From the NCBI RefSeq assembly GCF_030814215.1, contig NZ_JAUSUT010000001.1, forward strand, positions 1,240,001 to 1,304,000: 64,000 bases of DNA. The letters run 5' to 3'. This DNA is from Amycolatopsis thermophila. Lineage in GTDB: Bacteria > Actinomycetota > Actinomycetes > Mycobacteriales > Pseudonocardiaceae. The translations under genes were made by a program, and so were the position numbers. Under the pieces are notes generated by a model. The model searched no databases, was not told the DNA's origin, and worked only from the letters and a program-made list of their open reading frames with translations. This document shows, one piece after another, positions 1 through 8,507 of this stretch; position 1 is the first letter of the stretch, and each line of letters starts with the position of its first letter.

Positions 1-306
1 GCCTTCCGGATGATCTTCGAGTCCGACCTGCGCGGCGAGCCCGTCGTGCAGGAGGCCGTGGACCGCGCGACCACCGAGTGCGTCAACGCGATCACCGAGA
101 CCATCACCTCGGACGCGGGCCTGGACGAGGGCCGCGCACGCCTGCTGGCGGTCGGCCTGGTCGGGTTGAGCCAGGTCAGCGCCCGGTTCTGGCTGGCCCA
201 CCACAGCACGATGAGCCGCGAGGAGGCCGTCGCCCTGACCGCGACGCTCGCCTGGCGCGGCATCGGCGGCGGCTTCCCGCTCCAGCACGCCCCCGGCGAG
301 GCGTAG
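1..306 (+). CDS. TetR-family regulator, C-terminal part (5' end outside window)
   Basis: The frame is open from base 1 and ends with TAG at 304-306, so about 101 C-terminal residues are visible and the DNA-binding domain lies upstream of the window. The alpha-helical sequence, with the stretch LAVGLVGLSQVSARFWL, looks like the ligand-binding C-terminal domain of a TetR regulator. In mycobacteria a TetR gene (Rv3208) lies next to the DUF3107 gene, which fits the DUF3107 gene found 3 kb further on here. Ligand and targets cannot be read from this fragment. The opposite-strand hydrolase gene ends one base after it. Confidence 0.6.
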   Translation, partial: AFRMIFESDLRGEPVVQEAVDRATTECVNAITETITSDAGLDEGRARLLAVGLVGLSQVSARFWLAHHSTMSREEAVALTATLAWRGIGGGFPLQHAPGEA

Positions 307-307
307 C

Positions 308-1201
308 TCAGACCTTCAGCAGGCGGCTCAGCCGGGCCGCCACCTCCCGCGTCCGCTCGTAGGTCAGCTCGTGACCGGCGCCCGGGAACAGCACGAACTC
401 CGCGTCCGGCAGCTCCTCGGCGATCACGCGCGCGTGGTGCACCGGCGTGATCCGGTCCCGGTCCCCCACCAGCACCACCGCGGGCGTGTCGCGCAGGGTG
501 GCCAGCGCCTTGCGCCGGTCGTGCTCGGACATCGAGTCGCGGAACCCGCCCACGCTGCGCGGGTGCGCCCGCAGGAACTGCTCCGTCATCGCCCGCACGT
601 CGGCCCGTCGGACCTTCTTCCCGAACGCCAGCCACTTCACCGACGGGCGCGCCAGCGGTGCCGGGATCGGCACGTGCTCGGCACCCCAGCGGTTCAGCAG
701 CCGCCCGAACGCCTTGTCCACGCGGGCCGCGACCCGCCCCGCGGTGCCGTCGAGGCCCAGCGTGAGCCGGTCCATGTCGCAGCAGGACGTGGCGATGAAC
801 GCCACCCCGGCGACCCGCGACGCGACCAGGTCCGGGTGCCGTTCGGCCAGGGCCATCACGGTCATCCCGCCCATCGAGTGCCCGGCCAGCACGAGCTTGC
901 CCTCGGGCACCAGCTCCGCGATCAGCTCGGCGAGGTCGTCTGCCAGCTGCGCGACCGTCGCGGTGCCCGGCCGCGCCGGCTCGGACAGGCCGTGCCCGCG
1001 GTGGTCGTAGCGCAGCACCTGGACGCCGGTGGGCAGCAGCGGCAGCACCGGGTCCCACTCCAGGTGGTCCTGGGTCCACGCGTGCACCAGGACCAGGGTG
1101 ACCGCGGCGTCGCGCGGCCCGGACAGATCGACGTGCAGGGCGGTGCCGTCGCCGGTGGTGAAGCGACGGTCCGTCCCCCTACGCCGGACCGTCGCCGTCA
1201 T
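308..1201 (-). CDS. alpha/beta-fold hydrolase
   Basis: This 297-residue protein has the alpha/beta hydrolase layout. An oxyanion-type HAWTQ stretch lies near residue 40, the nucleophile elbow GHSMGG at about 107-112 (Ser109), an acidic GDRD near 246-249 and the catalytic-type His in GAGHE near 277. No signal peptide is seen, so it is probably cytosolic. The start ATG overlaps the stop of the upstream oxygenase gene by 4 bp (ATGA), so the two are very likely co-translated. The partner suggests it acts on a hydrophobic ester or thioester in the same pathway, which is inference. The substrate is unknown. Confidence 0.85.
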   Translation of the reverse strand: MTATVRRRGTDRRFTTGDGTALHVDLSGPRDAAVTLVLVHAWTQDHLEWDPVLPLLPTGVQVLRYDHRGHGLSEPARPGTATVAQLADDLAELIAELVPEGKLVLAGHSMGGMTVMALAERHPDLVASRVAGVAFIATSCCDMDRLTLGLDGTAGRVAARVDKAFGRLLNRWGAEHVPIPAPLARPSVKWLAFGKKVRRADVRAMTEQFLRAHPRSVGGFRDSMSEHDRRKALATLRDTPAVVLVGDRDRITPVHHARVIAEELPDAEFVLFPGAGHELTYERTREVAARLSRLLKV

Positions 1202-2103
1202 CGGGCCCCCAGCAGGAAGGACTTGCGCCACCAGTACGTGCCCGGCGAGCCGACCAGCCCGGCCTCGTCCAGGAACGCCATGATCCGCTCGCCGGACCAG
1301 CGCAGCGTCTCGTGCCAGTGGGGGTTTTTCATCGCGGTCTCCCACGCCTCGCGCGGGTTGAGCCCGACCGCCTGGTAGACGCGCGGGTTGATCAGGCTGC
1401 GGGTGATGGCGAAACTCACCACCGCGATGAGCCAGCGCTGGTAGAACAGCTCGACCCGGCCCAGGTTCGCCATGCCGCGGGTGACCTCCTCGCGCGCGAA
1501 GGTCACGTGCCGCGCCTCCTCCAGCACGTGGATGCGGTTGACCATGCGCACGAGCGGCTGGATGTTCTCGTCGGCCATGCTCTCCCGCTGGATGCGGTCG
1601 AGGATCTCCTCGGCGACCAGGATCGAGCCGTAGAGCGCGGGCCCGTACCCGATGAACGGCAGCAGCTTGCCCAGCCGGTGCACGATCTTGACCGGTCCGT
1701 ACGCCGGCGCGCCGAGCCGTTCGACCGAGCGCGCGAACATCGTCGAATGGCGGCACTCGTCGGCGATCTCGGTGAGCGCGTACTGCACGTGCCGCTTGGT
1801 GGGGTCGGAGTTGTAGACCTCCTTGAGCAGCATCTGCATCAGCAGGACCTCGAAGAAGATGCCGTTGCTGGCGATGCTGGCGAGCTCGTGCTTGCCCAGC
1901 TCCAGCCGCTGCTCCGGGGTGAGCCGGTCCCACAGGTGCGTGCCGTACAGCGAGCTGCGGTGCTCCAGCTGGAACGGCTTGCCCTCGGCCAGCGGGGCGT
2001 TCCAGTCGATGTCGACCTCGGGGTCGTAGAACTTGTTCGCCGAGGACTTCAGCAACCGCTCCGCGGTCTTCTCCCGGCCGTGGTCGTCCAGCGTTCGCGT
2101 CAT
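1198..2103 (-). CDS. AurF-type diiron oxygenase (metal-dependent hydrolase-like)
   Basis: This 301-residue helical protein carries two clear diiron ligand motifs, ExCRH at about 116-119 and EEARH at about 195-199. Further Glu residues lie at about 85, 112 and 165-166, as in AurF-type (p-aminobenzoate N-oxygenase-like) ferritin-fold enzymes. Such enzymes use O2 at a diiron centre. The substrate here cannot be told from sequence, and an acyl chain is as likely as an amine. It is the first gene of a two-gene minus-strand operon with the hydrolase. It is divergent from a TetR gene across a 61-bp gap holding a perfect palindrome at 2134-2146, so TetR control is likely. Confidence 0.8.
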   Translation of the reverse strand: MTRTLDDHGREKTAERLLKSSANKFYDPEVDIDWNAPLAEGKPFQLEHRSSLYGTHLWDRLTPEQRLELGKHELASIASNGIFFEVLLMQMLLKEVYNSDPTKRHVQYALTEIADECRHSTMFARSVERLGAPAYGPVKIVHRLGKLLPFIGYGPALYGSILVAEEILDRIQRESMADENIQPLVRMVNRIHVLEEARHVTFAREEVTRGMANLGRVELFYQRWLIAVVSFAITRSLINPRVYQAVGLNPREAWETAMKNPHWHETLRWSGERIMAFLDEAGLVGSPGTYWWRKSFLLGAR

Positions 2104-2133
2104 CGCGTGCTCCCCACTGATTGTGTAACCCGT

Positions 2134-2146
2134 GGTAACAGTTACC
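2134..2146. promoter_or_regulatory. Probable TetR operator (perfect 6+1+6 palindrome)
   Basis: GGTAAC-A-GTTACC is a perfect inverted repeat, with a further GTAACC half-site just upstream at 2125-2130. It lies between the divergent oxygenase (start 2103) and TetR (start 2165) genes, where an autoregulated TetR operator is expected. Binding has not been shown. Confidence 0.6.
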
Positions 2147-2164
2147 TCTGGTAGCTTGAAGCGC

Positions 2165-2923
2165 GTGACGGATCGTGTCAAGCGCAGCGGCAAACACCCG
2201 ACGGCCGGTGAACCCGCGACCGGCGACGCCCGGCGGGACCGCTGGCGCAAGCACCGGGTCGAGCGGCGGGCGGAGTTCGTCGAGGCGGCGCTGAAGGCAC
2301 TGGACGAGCACGGCCCGGACCTGGCGATGGACGACGTCGCCGTCGCCGCCGGGGTCACCAAACCGGTGCTGTACCGGCACTTCGCGGACAAGGCCGACCT
2401 CTACGACGCGCTCGGCCAGCGCGGCACGGAGCTGCTGTTCTCGCGCCTGGTCCCGGCGATCAACGCCGAGCTGGCGCCGGTGCCGCGGATCCGCATGGCG
2501 CTGGACGCGTTCTTCACCGTCATCGAGGAGCACCCGAACCTGTACCGGCTGCTGGTGCGCGGGTCGTTCGCCGGCAAGCAGGCCGACGCCGACGTGGTGG
2601 CCGAGGACAAGGAGCTCATCGCCACGGCGCTGACCGCCCTGCTCGGCGACTACATGCGGATGTTCAACATGGACTCCGGCGCGGCCGAGCCGTGGGCCTA
2701 CGGGATCGTGGGGATGGTCCAGAACACCGGAGAGTGGTGGCTGGAGCGCCGGTCGATGAGCCGCGACAGCGTCGTGGAGTACCTGACGCAGATCATCTGG
2801 GCCGCCATCGACGGGCTCGCGCGCCAGCACGGGGTCACGATCGACCCGGACAAGCCGCTGGAGGAGAACAAGATCGTCCAGCTCGGACGGGGACGCCCGA
2901 AGGAGGAGACGGATGTCGGCTGA
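2165..2923 (+). CDS. TetR/AcrR-family transcriptional regulator
   Basis: The protein has about 252 residues. An N-terminal helix-turn-helix reads LAMDDVAVAAGVTKPVLYRHFADKADLY in pattern (TKPVLYRHF is the recognition helix), followed by a helical ligand domain. I chose the GTG at 2165 because the in-frame alternative GTG at 2132 would put its start inside the palindrome at 2134-2146. The N-terminal extension is basic. The gene is divergent from the oxygenase-hydrolase operon and probably represses it and itself. It overlaps the downstream DUF4873 gene by 11 bp, so the two are likely co-expressed. Confidence 0.88.
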   Translation: MTDRVKRSGKHPTAGEPATGDARRDRWRKHRVERRAEFVEAALKALDEHGPDLAMDDVAVAAGVTKPVLYRHFADKADLYDALGQRGTELLFSRLVPAINAELAPVPRIRMALDAFFTVIEEHPNLYRLLVRGSFAGKQADADVVAEDKELIATALTALLGDYMRMFNMDSGAAEPWAYGIVGMVQNTGEWWLERRSMSRDSVVEYLTQIIWAAIDGLARQHGVTIDPDKPLEENKIVQLGRGRPKEETDVG

Positions 2924-3230
2924 CGACGAAGACGGCTACACCGGTCCCGCGCAGGTGGTGGTCGAGGGCACCGAGATCGCGGTCGAGGTGGAGCTGCGCG
3001 GCCACTTCCAGCCGATCGACGGCTACTACCGCTGGTACGGCCGCATCGCGCCGAACGCCGAGCTGGACGCGCTGTGCGGCGGCCGCAAGAAGACGGGCGA
3101 GATCCGCACGCCGGAGGGCTCCGCGACGGGCGAGTTCGCCGACCCGGACCCGTGGGGCCGCTACCGCGTCCTCGGGACGAGCACCCCGCCGTTCACGGTG
3201 CCCACAACCCTGGCCGAACTGGCCGGGTAG
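2913..3230 (+). CDS. DUF4873 domain-containing protein
   Basis: This 105-residue soluble protein matches the DUF4873 pattern as I recall it: GPAQVVVEGTE near residue 10, GHFQPIDGYYRWYGRI near 37-52 and a C-terminal PPFTVP. In other actinobacteria this domain also occurs fused to flavin monooxygenases. Its link here to an oxygenase locus through the overlapping TetR gene is therefore suggestive of a role in oxidative metabolism, but that is inference. The ATG at 2913 lies inside the end of the TetR gene and is preceded by AGGAG. A strong hairpin follows the stop. Confidence 0.75.
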   Translation: MSADDEDGYTGPAQVVVEGTEIAVEVELRGHFQPIDGYYRWYGRIAPNAELDALCGGRKKTGEIRTPEGSATGEFADPDPWGRYRVLGTSTPPFTVPTTLAELAG

Positions 3231-3237
3231 CGAAAAA

Positions 3238-3268
3238 GGGGCGCCCACCTGGTCCAGGTGGGCGCCCC
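3238..3268. terminator. Bidirectional terminator hairpin
   Basis: A perfect 15-bp stem (GGGGCGCCCACCTGG pairing with its complement around one central T) lies between the convergent DUF4873 and DUF3107 genes. It is preceded by an A-run at 3233-3237 and followed by TT, so it can serve as a terminator from either side. Confidence 0.85.
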
Positions 3269-3284
3269 TTCGTTCGTCGGAGGC

Positions 3285-3515
3285 TTACGAGCCGACCGCG
3301 AAACCGACCCGGCGCACGTCCGAGGGCGCGATCTCGACGTAGGCGATCCGGTCCGAGGGGACCATGAACTTGCGGCCCTTGTCGTCGGTGAGGCTGAACA
3401 GGCCGTCCGCGGTCTTCAGCGCGTCGGCGACCAGCTTCTCGACCTCCTCGGCCGACTGGCCGCTGGACACCACCAGCTCACGCGGCGTGTCCTTGATGCC
3501 GATCTTGACCTCCAC
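3285..3515 (-). CDS. DUF3107 domain protein (TB9.4-like)
   Basis: This acidic 76-residue protein begins MEVKIGIKDTPREL and contains SAEEVEKLVADAL and the end-motif RVGFAVG. It is a full-length DUF3107 protein, a family conserved across actinobacteria; the M. tuberculosis member is TB9.4 (Rv3208A). Function is not established. It lies just downstream of the ferritin-like gene on the same strand and ends at the hairpin at 3238-3268. Confidence 0.88.
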   Translation of the reverse strand: MEVKIGIKDTPRELVVSSGQSAEEVEKLVADALKTADGLFSLTDDKGRKFMVPSDRIAYVEIAPSDVRRVGFAVGS

Positions 3516-3557
3516 CTGTACCTCCGGCTCGTTCTGCCACGTTCTCCACCGCCCAGG

Positions 3558-4205
3558 CTAGCCCAGCCCGAGCTTCTGCATCCGTTTGGCGTGCCCCTGC
3601 TGCAACCGGCGGAACAGCCCGGCGATTCCCGACAGGTCGCCCGACCCGGACACGATCAGCTCGGCCAGCGGGTCGCGCTCGGCCACCACGTACTGCGCCT
3701 GGGTGAGCGCCTCGCCGAGCAGCCGCCGCCCCCACAGCGCCAGCTTGTCGCGCGTCTTCGGGTCGGCCTCGATGCCGGCCGCGACCTCCCGCTCGGCGAA
3801 CGCCGAGTGCCCGGTGTCGGCGAGCACGGTCACCACGAGGTCCTTGGTCTCCGGGTCCAGCCAGCTGCCCACCTCGCGGTACAGGTCGGCCGCCAGCCCG
3901 TCGCCGACGTAGGCCTTGACCAGCGACTCCAGCCACGACCTCGGCGCGGTGGACGCGTGCCAGGCGTCGAAGCGGGCGACGAAGGGCTCCATCGCGTCCT
4001 CGACCCGCCTGCCGTGGTCGGCGAGGAACTTCGCCAGCATGTCGTAGTGCCCGATCTCGGCGGCCGCCATCGCCGACAGCGCCGCGCGGCCGGACAGGGT
4101 GGGCGCCTGGCGCGCGTCCTCGGCCATCCGGTCGAACGCGGACAGCTCGCCGTAGGCGATGACCCCGAGCAGGTCGACGACGCCTTCGCTGATCTCTCGT
4201 GTCAC
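3558..4205 (-). CDS. Ferritin-like fold protein (MiaE-type family, Rv3210c-like)
   Basis: The protein is helical and has about 215 residues. Carboxylate and His positions such as [26 protein letters not shown] and [12 protein letters not shown] fit a diiron ferritin-like bundle. Actinobacterial members are grouped with tRNA hydroxylase MiaE-like proteins, but a tRNA role is unproven. I chose the GTG at 4205 (VTREISEG) because homologs, as I recall them, begin there. An in-frame GTG at 4253 would add 16 residues. The neighbours DUF3107 and the DEAD-box helicase repeat the mycobacterial order. Confidence 0.75.
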   Translation of the reverse strand: MTREISEGVVDLLGVIAYGELSAFDRMAEDARQAPTLSGRAALSAMAAAEIGHYDMLAKFLADHGRRVEDAMEPFVARFDAWHASTAPRSWLESLVKAYVGDGLAADLYREVGSWLDPETKDLVVTVLADTGHSAFAEREVAAGIEADPKTRDKLALWGRRLLGEALTQAQYVVAERDPLAELIVSGSGDLSGIAGLFRRLQQGHAKRMQKLGLG

Positions 4206-4502
4206 GGCCGTGAGCGTACCGCCGCTACGAGGAGACGAATCTAACGTGGACACACCGGGCCGAAATACCGAGGCCGGCGCCGCACCGGTTACAATTGGAC
4301 GGGAAAGCTACCGCATTCGCTCAGATGCGCCCCACCCGAGGCACCCCCGCCTCGACTCGCCGGAGGACGAGCACACCCGGGCGCAGGGCGAGCGGCAGGT
4401 AATGCGCGTGCACGCCGTCCAGGCAATCCCGGTGGACCTTCCCGCCGGTTGAGTGCCGAATCTCGACCAGGCCGTGCGCGCTGGTAGAGAGAGGCGATCA
4501 CA

Positions 4503-6155
4503 CTGACCGCGACCGAATCCGACAACAACCAGATCGACCCGGTGACCCTCGAGCACAGCGAGAGCGGCGTCCCGGACACCGACACCTCGCACCCCCTGCA
4601 GGCCGACCACGTCGAGCCCGCCACCCCCACCTTCGCCGAGCTGGGTGTTCGCCCCGAGATCGTGCGGGCGCTCGCCGAGGCCGGCATCGAGCACACCTTC
4701 GCCATCCAGGCCCTCACGCTGCCGCTCGCGCTGGCCGGTGACGACCTGATCGGCCAGGCCCGCACCGGCATGGGCAAGACGCTGGGCTTCGGCGTCCCGC
4801 TGCTGCAGCGCCTGGTCAGCCCCGGCGACGGAACCCCGCAGGCGCTCGTCGTCGTGCCGACCCGCGAGCTGTGCCTGCAGGTCACGCGTGACATCACCGA
4901 CGCCGCGAAGCACCTGGACGTGCAGACGCTGGCCATCTACGGCGGCCGCCCCTACGAGCAGCAGATCAGCGCGCTGCGCAAGGGCGTCGACGTGGTCGTC
5001 GGCACCCCCGGCCGCCTGCTCGACCTCGCCGAGCAGAAGGCGCTGGTCCTGGGCAAGGTCCGCGCGCTGGTGCTGGACGAGGCCGACGAGATGCTCGACC
5101 TGGGCTTCCTCCCGGACATCGAGCGCATCCTCGGCATGGTGCCCGACGAGCGGCAGACGATGCTGTTCTCGGCCACGATGCCGGACCCGATCATCAAGCT
5201 GGCGCGCACCTTCCTCAACCGCCCCACGCACGTGCGGGCCGAGGAGAACGACTCGAGCGCGGTGCACGAGCGCACCACCCAGTTCGCCTACCGGGCGCAC
5301 TCGCTGGACAAGCCGGAGCTCATCGCCCGCGTCCTGCAGGCCAGGGACCGCGGCCTGACGATGATCTTCACCCGCACCAAGCGCACCGCCCAGAAGGTGG
5401 CCGACGACCTCGCCGAGCGCGGGTTCGCCGCCGCCGCGGTGCACGGTGACCTGGGCCAGGGCGCCCGTGAGCAGGCGCTGCGCGCGTTCCGCTCGGGCAA
5501 GGTCGACGTGCTGGTGGCCACCGACGTGGCGGCCCGCGGCATCGACGTCACCGACGTGACGCACGTGATCAACTACCAGACGCCCGAGGACGAGAGCACC
5601 TACGTGCACCGCATCGGCCGCACCGGCCGCGCGGGCAAGACCGGCGTCGCGATCACGCTGGTCGACTGGGACGACATGCACCGCTGGCAGAGCATCAACG
5701 ACGCGCTCAAGCTCGACCTGGCCGAGCCGGTCGAGACGTACTCGACGTCGAAGCACCTGTTCAGCGACCTGGACATCCCGGAGGACGCCACCGGGCGCCT
5801 GCCGCTGTCCAAGCGCACCCGCGCCGGCCTGTCGGCCGAGCCGGAGGAGCAGATGGGCGGCCGCCGCCGCTCCGGTGGCAGCACCCGCACCCGTCGTCGC
5901 ACGCGCGGCGCGAAGGGCACCGAGGGCGAGCCGGCCGAGGCCACCGGCGAGTCGTCCGGCGAGGAGCGCCGTCCGCGCCGCCGCACGCGCGGTGGCAAGG
6001 CGGTCGGTGACGCCTCGGGGCCGGCGGACAAGGGCCCGGCCGAGCGCGAGGCCGGCGAGTCGGCGGAGCGTCCGGCGCGTCGGCGCCGCCGTCGCCGTTC
6101 GGGTTCGGCGGGCGCGACGGCGAACACGTCTGATACACCGGGTTCGGCAGACTGA
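4503..6155 (+). CDS. DEAD-box ATP-dependent RNA helicase
   Basis: All core motifs are present: Q motif FAELGV, motif I ARTGMGKT, Ia PTREL, Ib TPGRL, II DEAD, III SAT, then VATDVAARGID and HRIGRTGR in the second RecA domain. A tail of about 130 residues holds repeated basic RRRRTRG-type blocks, probably for RNA binding. The first conventional start is GTG at 4542, which has no good ribosome site. The frame stays open upstream to a stop at 4485, and a CTG at 4503 lies 8 nt after AGAGAGG, so I use 4503. The gene corresponds to rhlE (Rv3211) by position and likely acts in RNA remodelling or decay. Confidence 0.9.
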   Translation: MTATESDNNQIDPVTLEHSESGVPDTDTSHPLQADHVEPATPTFAELGVRPEIVRALAEAGIEHTFAIQALTLPLALAGDDLIGQARTGMGKTLGFGVPLLQRLVSPGDGTPQALVVVPTRELCLQVTRDITDAAKHLDVQTLAIYGGRPYEQQISALRKGVDVVVGTPGRLLDLAEQKALVLGKVRALVLDEADEMLDLGFLPDIERILGMVPDERQTMLFSATMPDPIIKLARTFLNRPTHVRAEENDSSAVHERTTQFAYRAHSLDKPELIARVLQARDRGLTMIFTRTKRTAQKVADDLAERGFAAAAVHGDLGQGAREQALRAFRSGKVDVLVATDVAARGIDVTDVTHVINYQTPEDESTYVHRIGRTGRAGKTGVAITLVDWDDMHRWQSINDALKLDLAEPVETYSTSKHLFSDLDIPEDATGRLPLSKRTRAGLSAEPEEQMGGRRRSGGSTRTRRRTRGAKGTEGEPAEATGESSGEERRPRRRTRGGKAVGDASGPADKGPAEREAGESAERPARRRRRRRSGSAGATANTSDTPGSAD

Positions 6156-6200
6156 GGTCGACCGGCGCTGCAGGCGCCGCCGGACACCGGGAGCAGGAAC

Positions 6201-7553
6201 GTGAGCGAGCCCGTGGAGGGGGGACGGCACCGTCGTCCCCAGGGCGGCGAGGCCACCGAGCTGATCGGCGCGGAGGACGTGCTGGCCGGCCCGCCCGCCA
6301 CGGTCCGTCCCGCCGCGCCGCGGCGGGACCGGCGCTCGCCGTGGAACCGCCGTCGCGACCGGGTGATCGCCGTCGTGATCGCCGTGGTCGTGGTCGCCAC
6401 CGGGCTCGCGATCTGGGCCGGTAGCGAAAGCCGCGCGACGGTGCAGCAGACGTCCGCACCCGGCACTCCCCTGCCGCCGTCACCCGCGACCGTGCCGGCG
6501 ACGCTGCGCGAGCTGTGGCGGGCACCCAGCGGCGCGGCGCCGGTGCCGATCGCCGAGGGCGCGGCCGTGGCCACGGCCAACGGCGGGGAGATCACCGGGC
6601 GCGACCCGATGACCGGCGAGGTCCGCTGGCGCTACGCGCGCGACCTGTCGCTGTGCACGGCCACCGAAGCCTGGGGGCGGGTGCTGGCGGTGTACCGGAA
6701 GGACGGCGTCAACGGCGAGTCCGGCTGCTCCGAGGTGGTCGCGCTCGGCATCGACACCGGGCAGCGCAAGGCGCAGCGCACCGGCAGCGCCGAGCTGGGC
6801 ACCGGCCTGGTCGGCGACGGCAGCCAGGTCACCGCGACCGGCCAGGACCTGCTCGTGACCTGGCGGGACGACCTCGTCGAGACCAACGAGTACGGCCGGG
6901 TTCCCGCGCTGGTGAACCCGGACAAGCAGCCGCGGACGGGGTGCACCTACGGCTCGGTCGCCATGGCGTCGGGCCGCATCGGCGTGATCGAGCGGTGCCC
7001 TGGCGACCCCGGCGACCGGCTGTCCGTGATGAAGGCCGTACCCAAGGAGTCGGACCAGCCGCAGCTGTCGTTCAGCGCGATCATGCCGGGACGGGACGCG
7101 AAGGTGGTCGCGATGTCCGGCGACTTCACCGCGGTGGCGATGCCGGACCAGAAGCTGCTGGTGCTCTACGACCAGGACGGCGACCAGACCGCCGCCTACC
7201 CGCTGGACGTGCCGCAGGCCGATCTGGCGCAGGACCCGCCGGGCCGGGTGGCGGCGACGACGACCACGTCGGCGAACGTGTACTGGTACACCGGCTCGAA
7301 GATGATGGCGTTCTCCCGGGACACCTTGACTCCACTGTGGACGTTGAACGGCGCGCGCGGCCCGGGGGTCACCTTCGCGCACCAGCTGGTCGTGCCGATC
7401 GACGGCGGGCTGGCGGTGCTCAACGAGTCGGACGGCTCGACGATCCGGACGATCGCGGTGGACCGGCACGGCTACACCGGCACGGTGCGGCTGGCCGCGC
7501 TGGGCCCGGTGCTGCTGGAACAGCGCGGCGACACCGTGGTCGCGCTGTCGTGA
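6201..7553 (+). CDS. Membrane-anchored PQQ-like beta-propeller protein (Rv3212-like)
   Basis: This 450-residue protein has a basic cytosolic N-terminus rich in Arg, one transmembrane helix at about residues 57-76, and an extracytoplasmic domain. Repeated short strand motifs such as ITGRDPMTGEVRW and FSRDTLTPLWTLNG are typical of PQQ-type propellers. It starts with GTG at 6201 after GGAGCAGGA. The position directly after the DEAD-box helicase matches Rv3212 in M. tuberculosis. No catalytic motif is visible, so a scaffold or ligand-sensing role in the envelope is possible but not shown. The stop overlaps the next gene's GTG (GTGA). Confidence 0.75.
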   Translation: MSEPVEGGRHRRPQGGEATELIGAEDVLAGPPATVRPAAPRRDRRSPWNRRRDRVIAVVIAVVVVATGLAIWAGSESRATVQQTSAPGTPLPPSPATVPATLRELWRAPSGAAPVPIAEGAAVATANGGEITGRDPMTGEVRWRYARDLSLCTATEAWGRVLAVYRKDGVNGESGCSEVVALGIDTGQRKAQRTGSAELGTGLVGDGSQVTATGQDLLVTWRDDLVETNEYGRVPALVNPDKQPRTGCTYGSVAMASGRIGVIERCPGDPGDRLSVMKAVPKESDQPQLSFSAIMPGRDAKVVAMSGDFTAVAMPDQKLLVLYDQDGDQTAAYPLDVPQADLAQDPPGRVAATTTTSANVYWYTGSKMMAFSRDTLTPLWTLNGARGPGVTFAHQLVVPIDGGLAVLNESDGSTIRTIAVDRHGYTGTVRLAALGPVLLEQRGDTVVALS

Positions 7554-8395
7554 CCGCCCAGCTCACCCCGCACGGCGCGGAGAAGGTCCGCTACCGGAAC
7601 CTGGCCGCGCTGCGCACCCCGGCCCCGGCGAAGGCGACGGCCCTGCTGGTGCCCGGCTACACGGGGTCCAAAGAGGACTTCGCGCCGCTGCTGGACGGCA
7701 TCGCGGCCGACGGGCTCCGGGCGGTGGCGATCGACCTGCCCGGCCAGTTCGAGTCGCCCGGCCCCGAGGACGAGGCGGCGTACCTGCCGTCCGCGTTGGG
7801 CGCGGTCGTGGCCGCGCTGGTCGAGGATCTCGCGGCCGAGGGGCCGGTGGTGCTGCTGGGGCACTCCTACGGTGGTCTGGTCGCGCGGGCCGCGGTGCTG
7901 GCCGGCGCGCCGGTCGCGGGTCTGACGTTGCTGGACAGCGGGCCCGGCGAGCTGCCCGAGGGCGCGCGGCGGCAGGCGCTGGGCGTGGGCGAGCCGGTGC
8001 TGCGGACGTCCGGTTTGGACGGGGTGTACCGGGTGCGCGAGCAGGTGAGCGCGCGGTCGCCGATGTGGGCGGCGTTGCCCGCGGAGCTGAAGGACTTCCT
8101 GCGGCTGCGGTTCCTGGCGTCGAGCCCGGCGGGACTGCTCGGGATGGCCGCGGGGTTGCGGACCGAGCCGGACCGGGTCGCCGAGCTGGCCGCGACGGGC
8201 GTCCGGACGCTGGTGGTGGCCGGCGAACGCGACGACGCGTGGAGCGTGGCCACGCAACGCGAGATGGCCGCGCGGCTGGGCGCGCCGTTCGAGCTCATCA
8301 CGGGCGCCGCGCACTCCCCGAACACCGAAAACCCGGTCGCACTGTTACGCGTGCTGCTCCCCGCGTGGCGGGAGTGGCTGGGGTGGCCTCGCTAG
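7550..8395 (+). CDS. alpha/beta-fold hydrolase
   Basis: This 281-residue cytosolic protein has the hydrolase signature LLGHSYGG (nucleophile Ser at about residue 105), the oxyanion-type PGYTGSKEDF and a late His in TGAAHSPNTENP. The Asp is probably in VVAGERDDAW. The start GTG overlaps the beta-propeller stop by 4 bp, so the two genes form one transcript. Substrate is unknown. The stop at 8393-8395 is followed at once by the edge of the IS481-type remnant, so this gene marks the end of the conserved block. Confidence 0.88.
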   Translation: MTAQLTPHGAEKVRYRNLAALRTPAPAKATALLVPGYTGSKEDFAPLLDGIAADGLRAVAIDLPGQFESPGPEDEAAYLPSALGAVVAALVEDLAAEGPVVLLGHSYGGLVARAAVLAGAPVAGLTLLDSGPGELPEGARRQALGVGEPVLRTSGLDGVYRVREQVSARSPMWAALPAELKDFLRLRFLASSPAGLLGMAAGLRTEPDRVAELAATGVRTLVVAGERDDAWSVATQREMAARLGAPFELITGAAHSPNTENPVALLRVLLPAWREWLGWPR

Positions 8396-8449
8396 CTGTA
8401 GTGCCCATGGACGTTGTCGATGGTGTGGTCGGCGCGTCGGGTCGATCAG

Positions 8450-8507
8450 GAAGACCTCCGTGTGGGGTGAAGGTGTCCGACGCCTTCCCCGACGAGCGGA
8501 GGTCTTC
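8450..8507. repeat. Hairpin ahead of the IS481 transposase
   Basis: GAAGACCTCCG (8450-8460) and CGGAGGTCTTC (8497-8507) form a perfect 11-bp stem ending one base before the transposase GTG. The loop contains a second partial pairing (GGGG.GAAGG with CCTTCCCC). The stem could sequester or help the ribosome site of the transposase, or block read-through into it. Confidence 0.6.
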
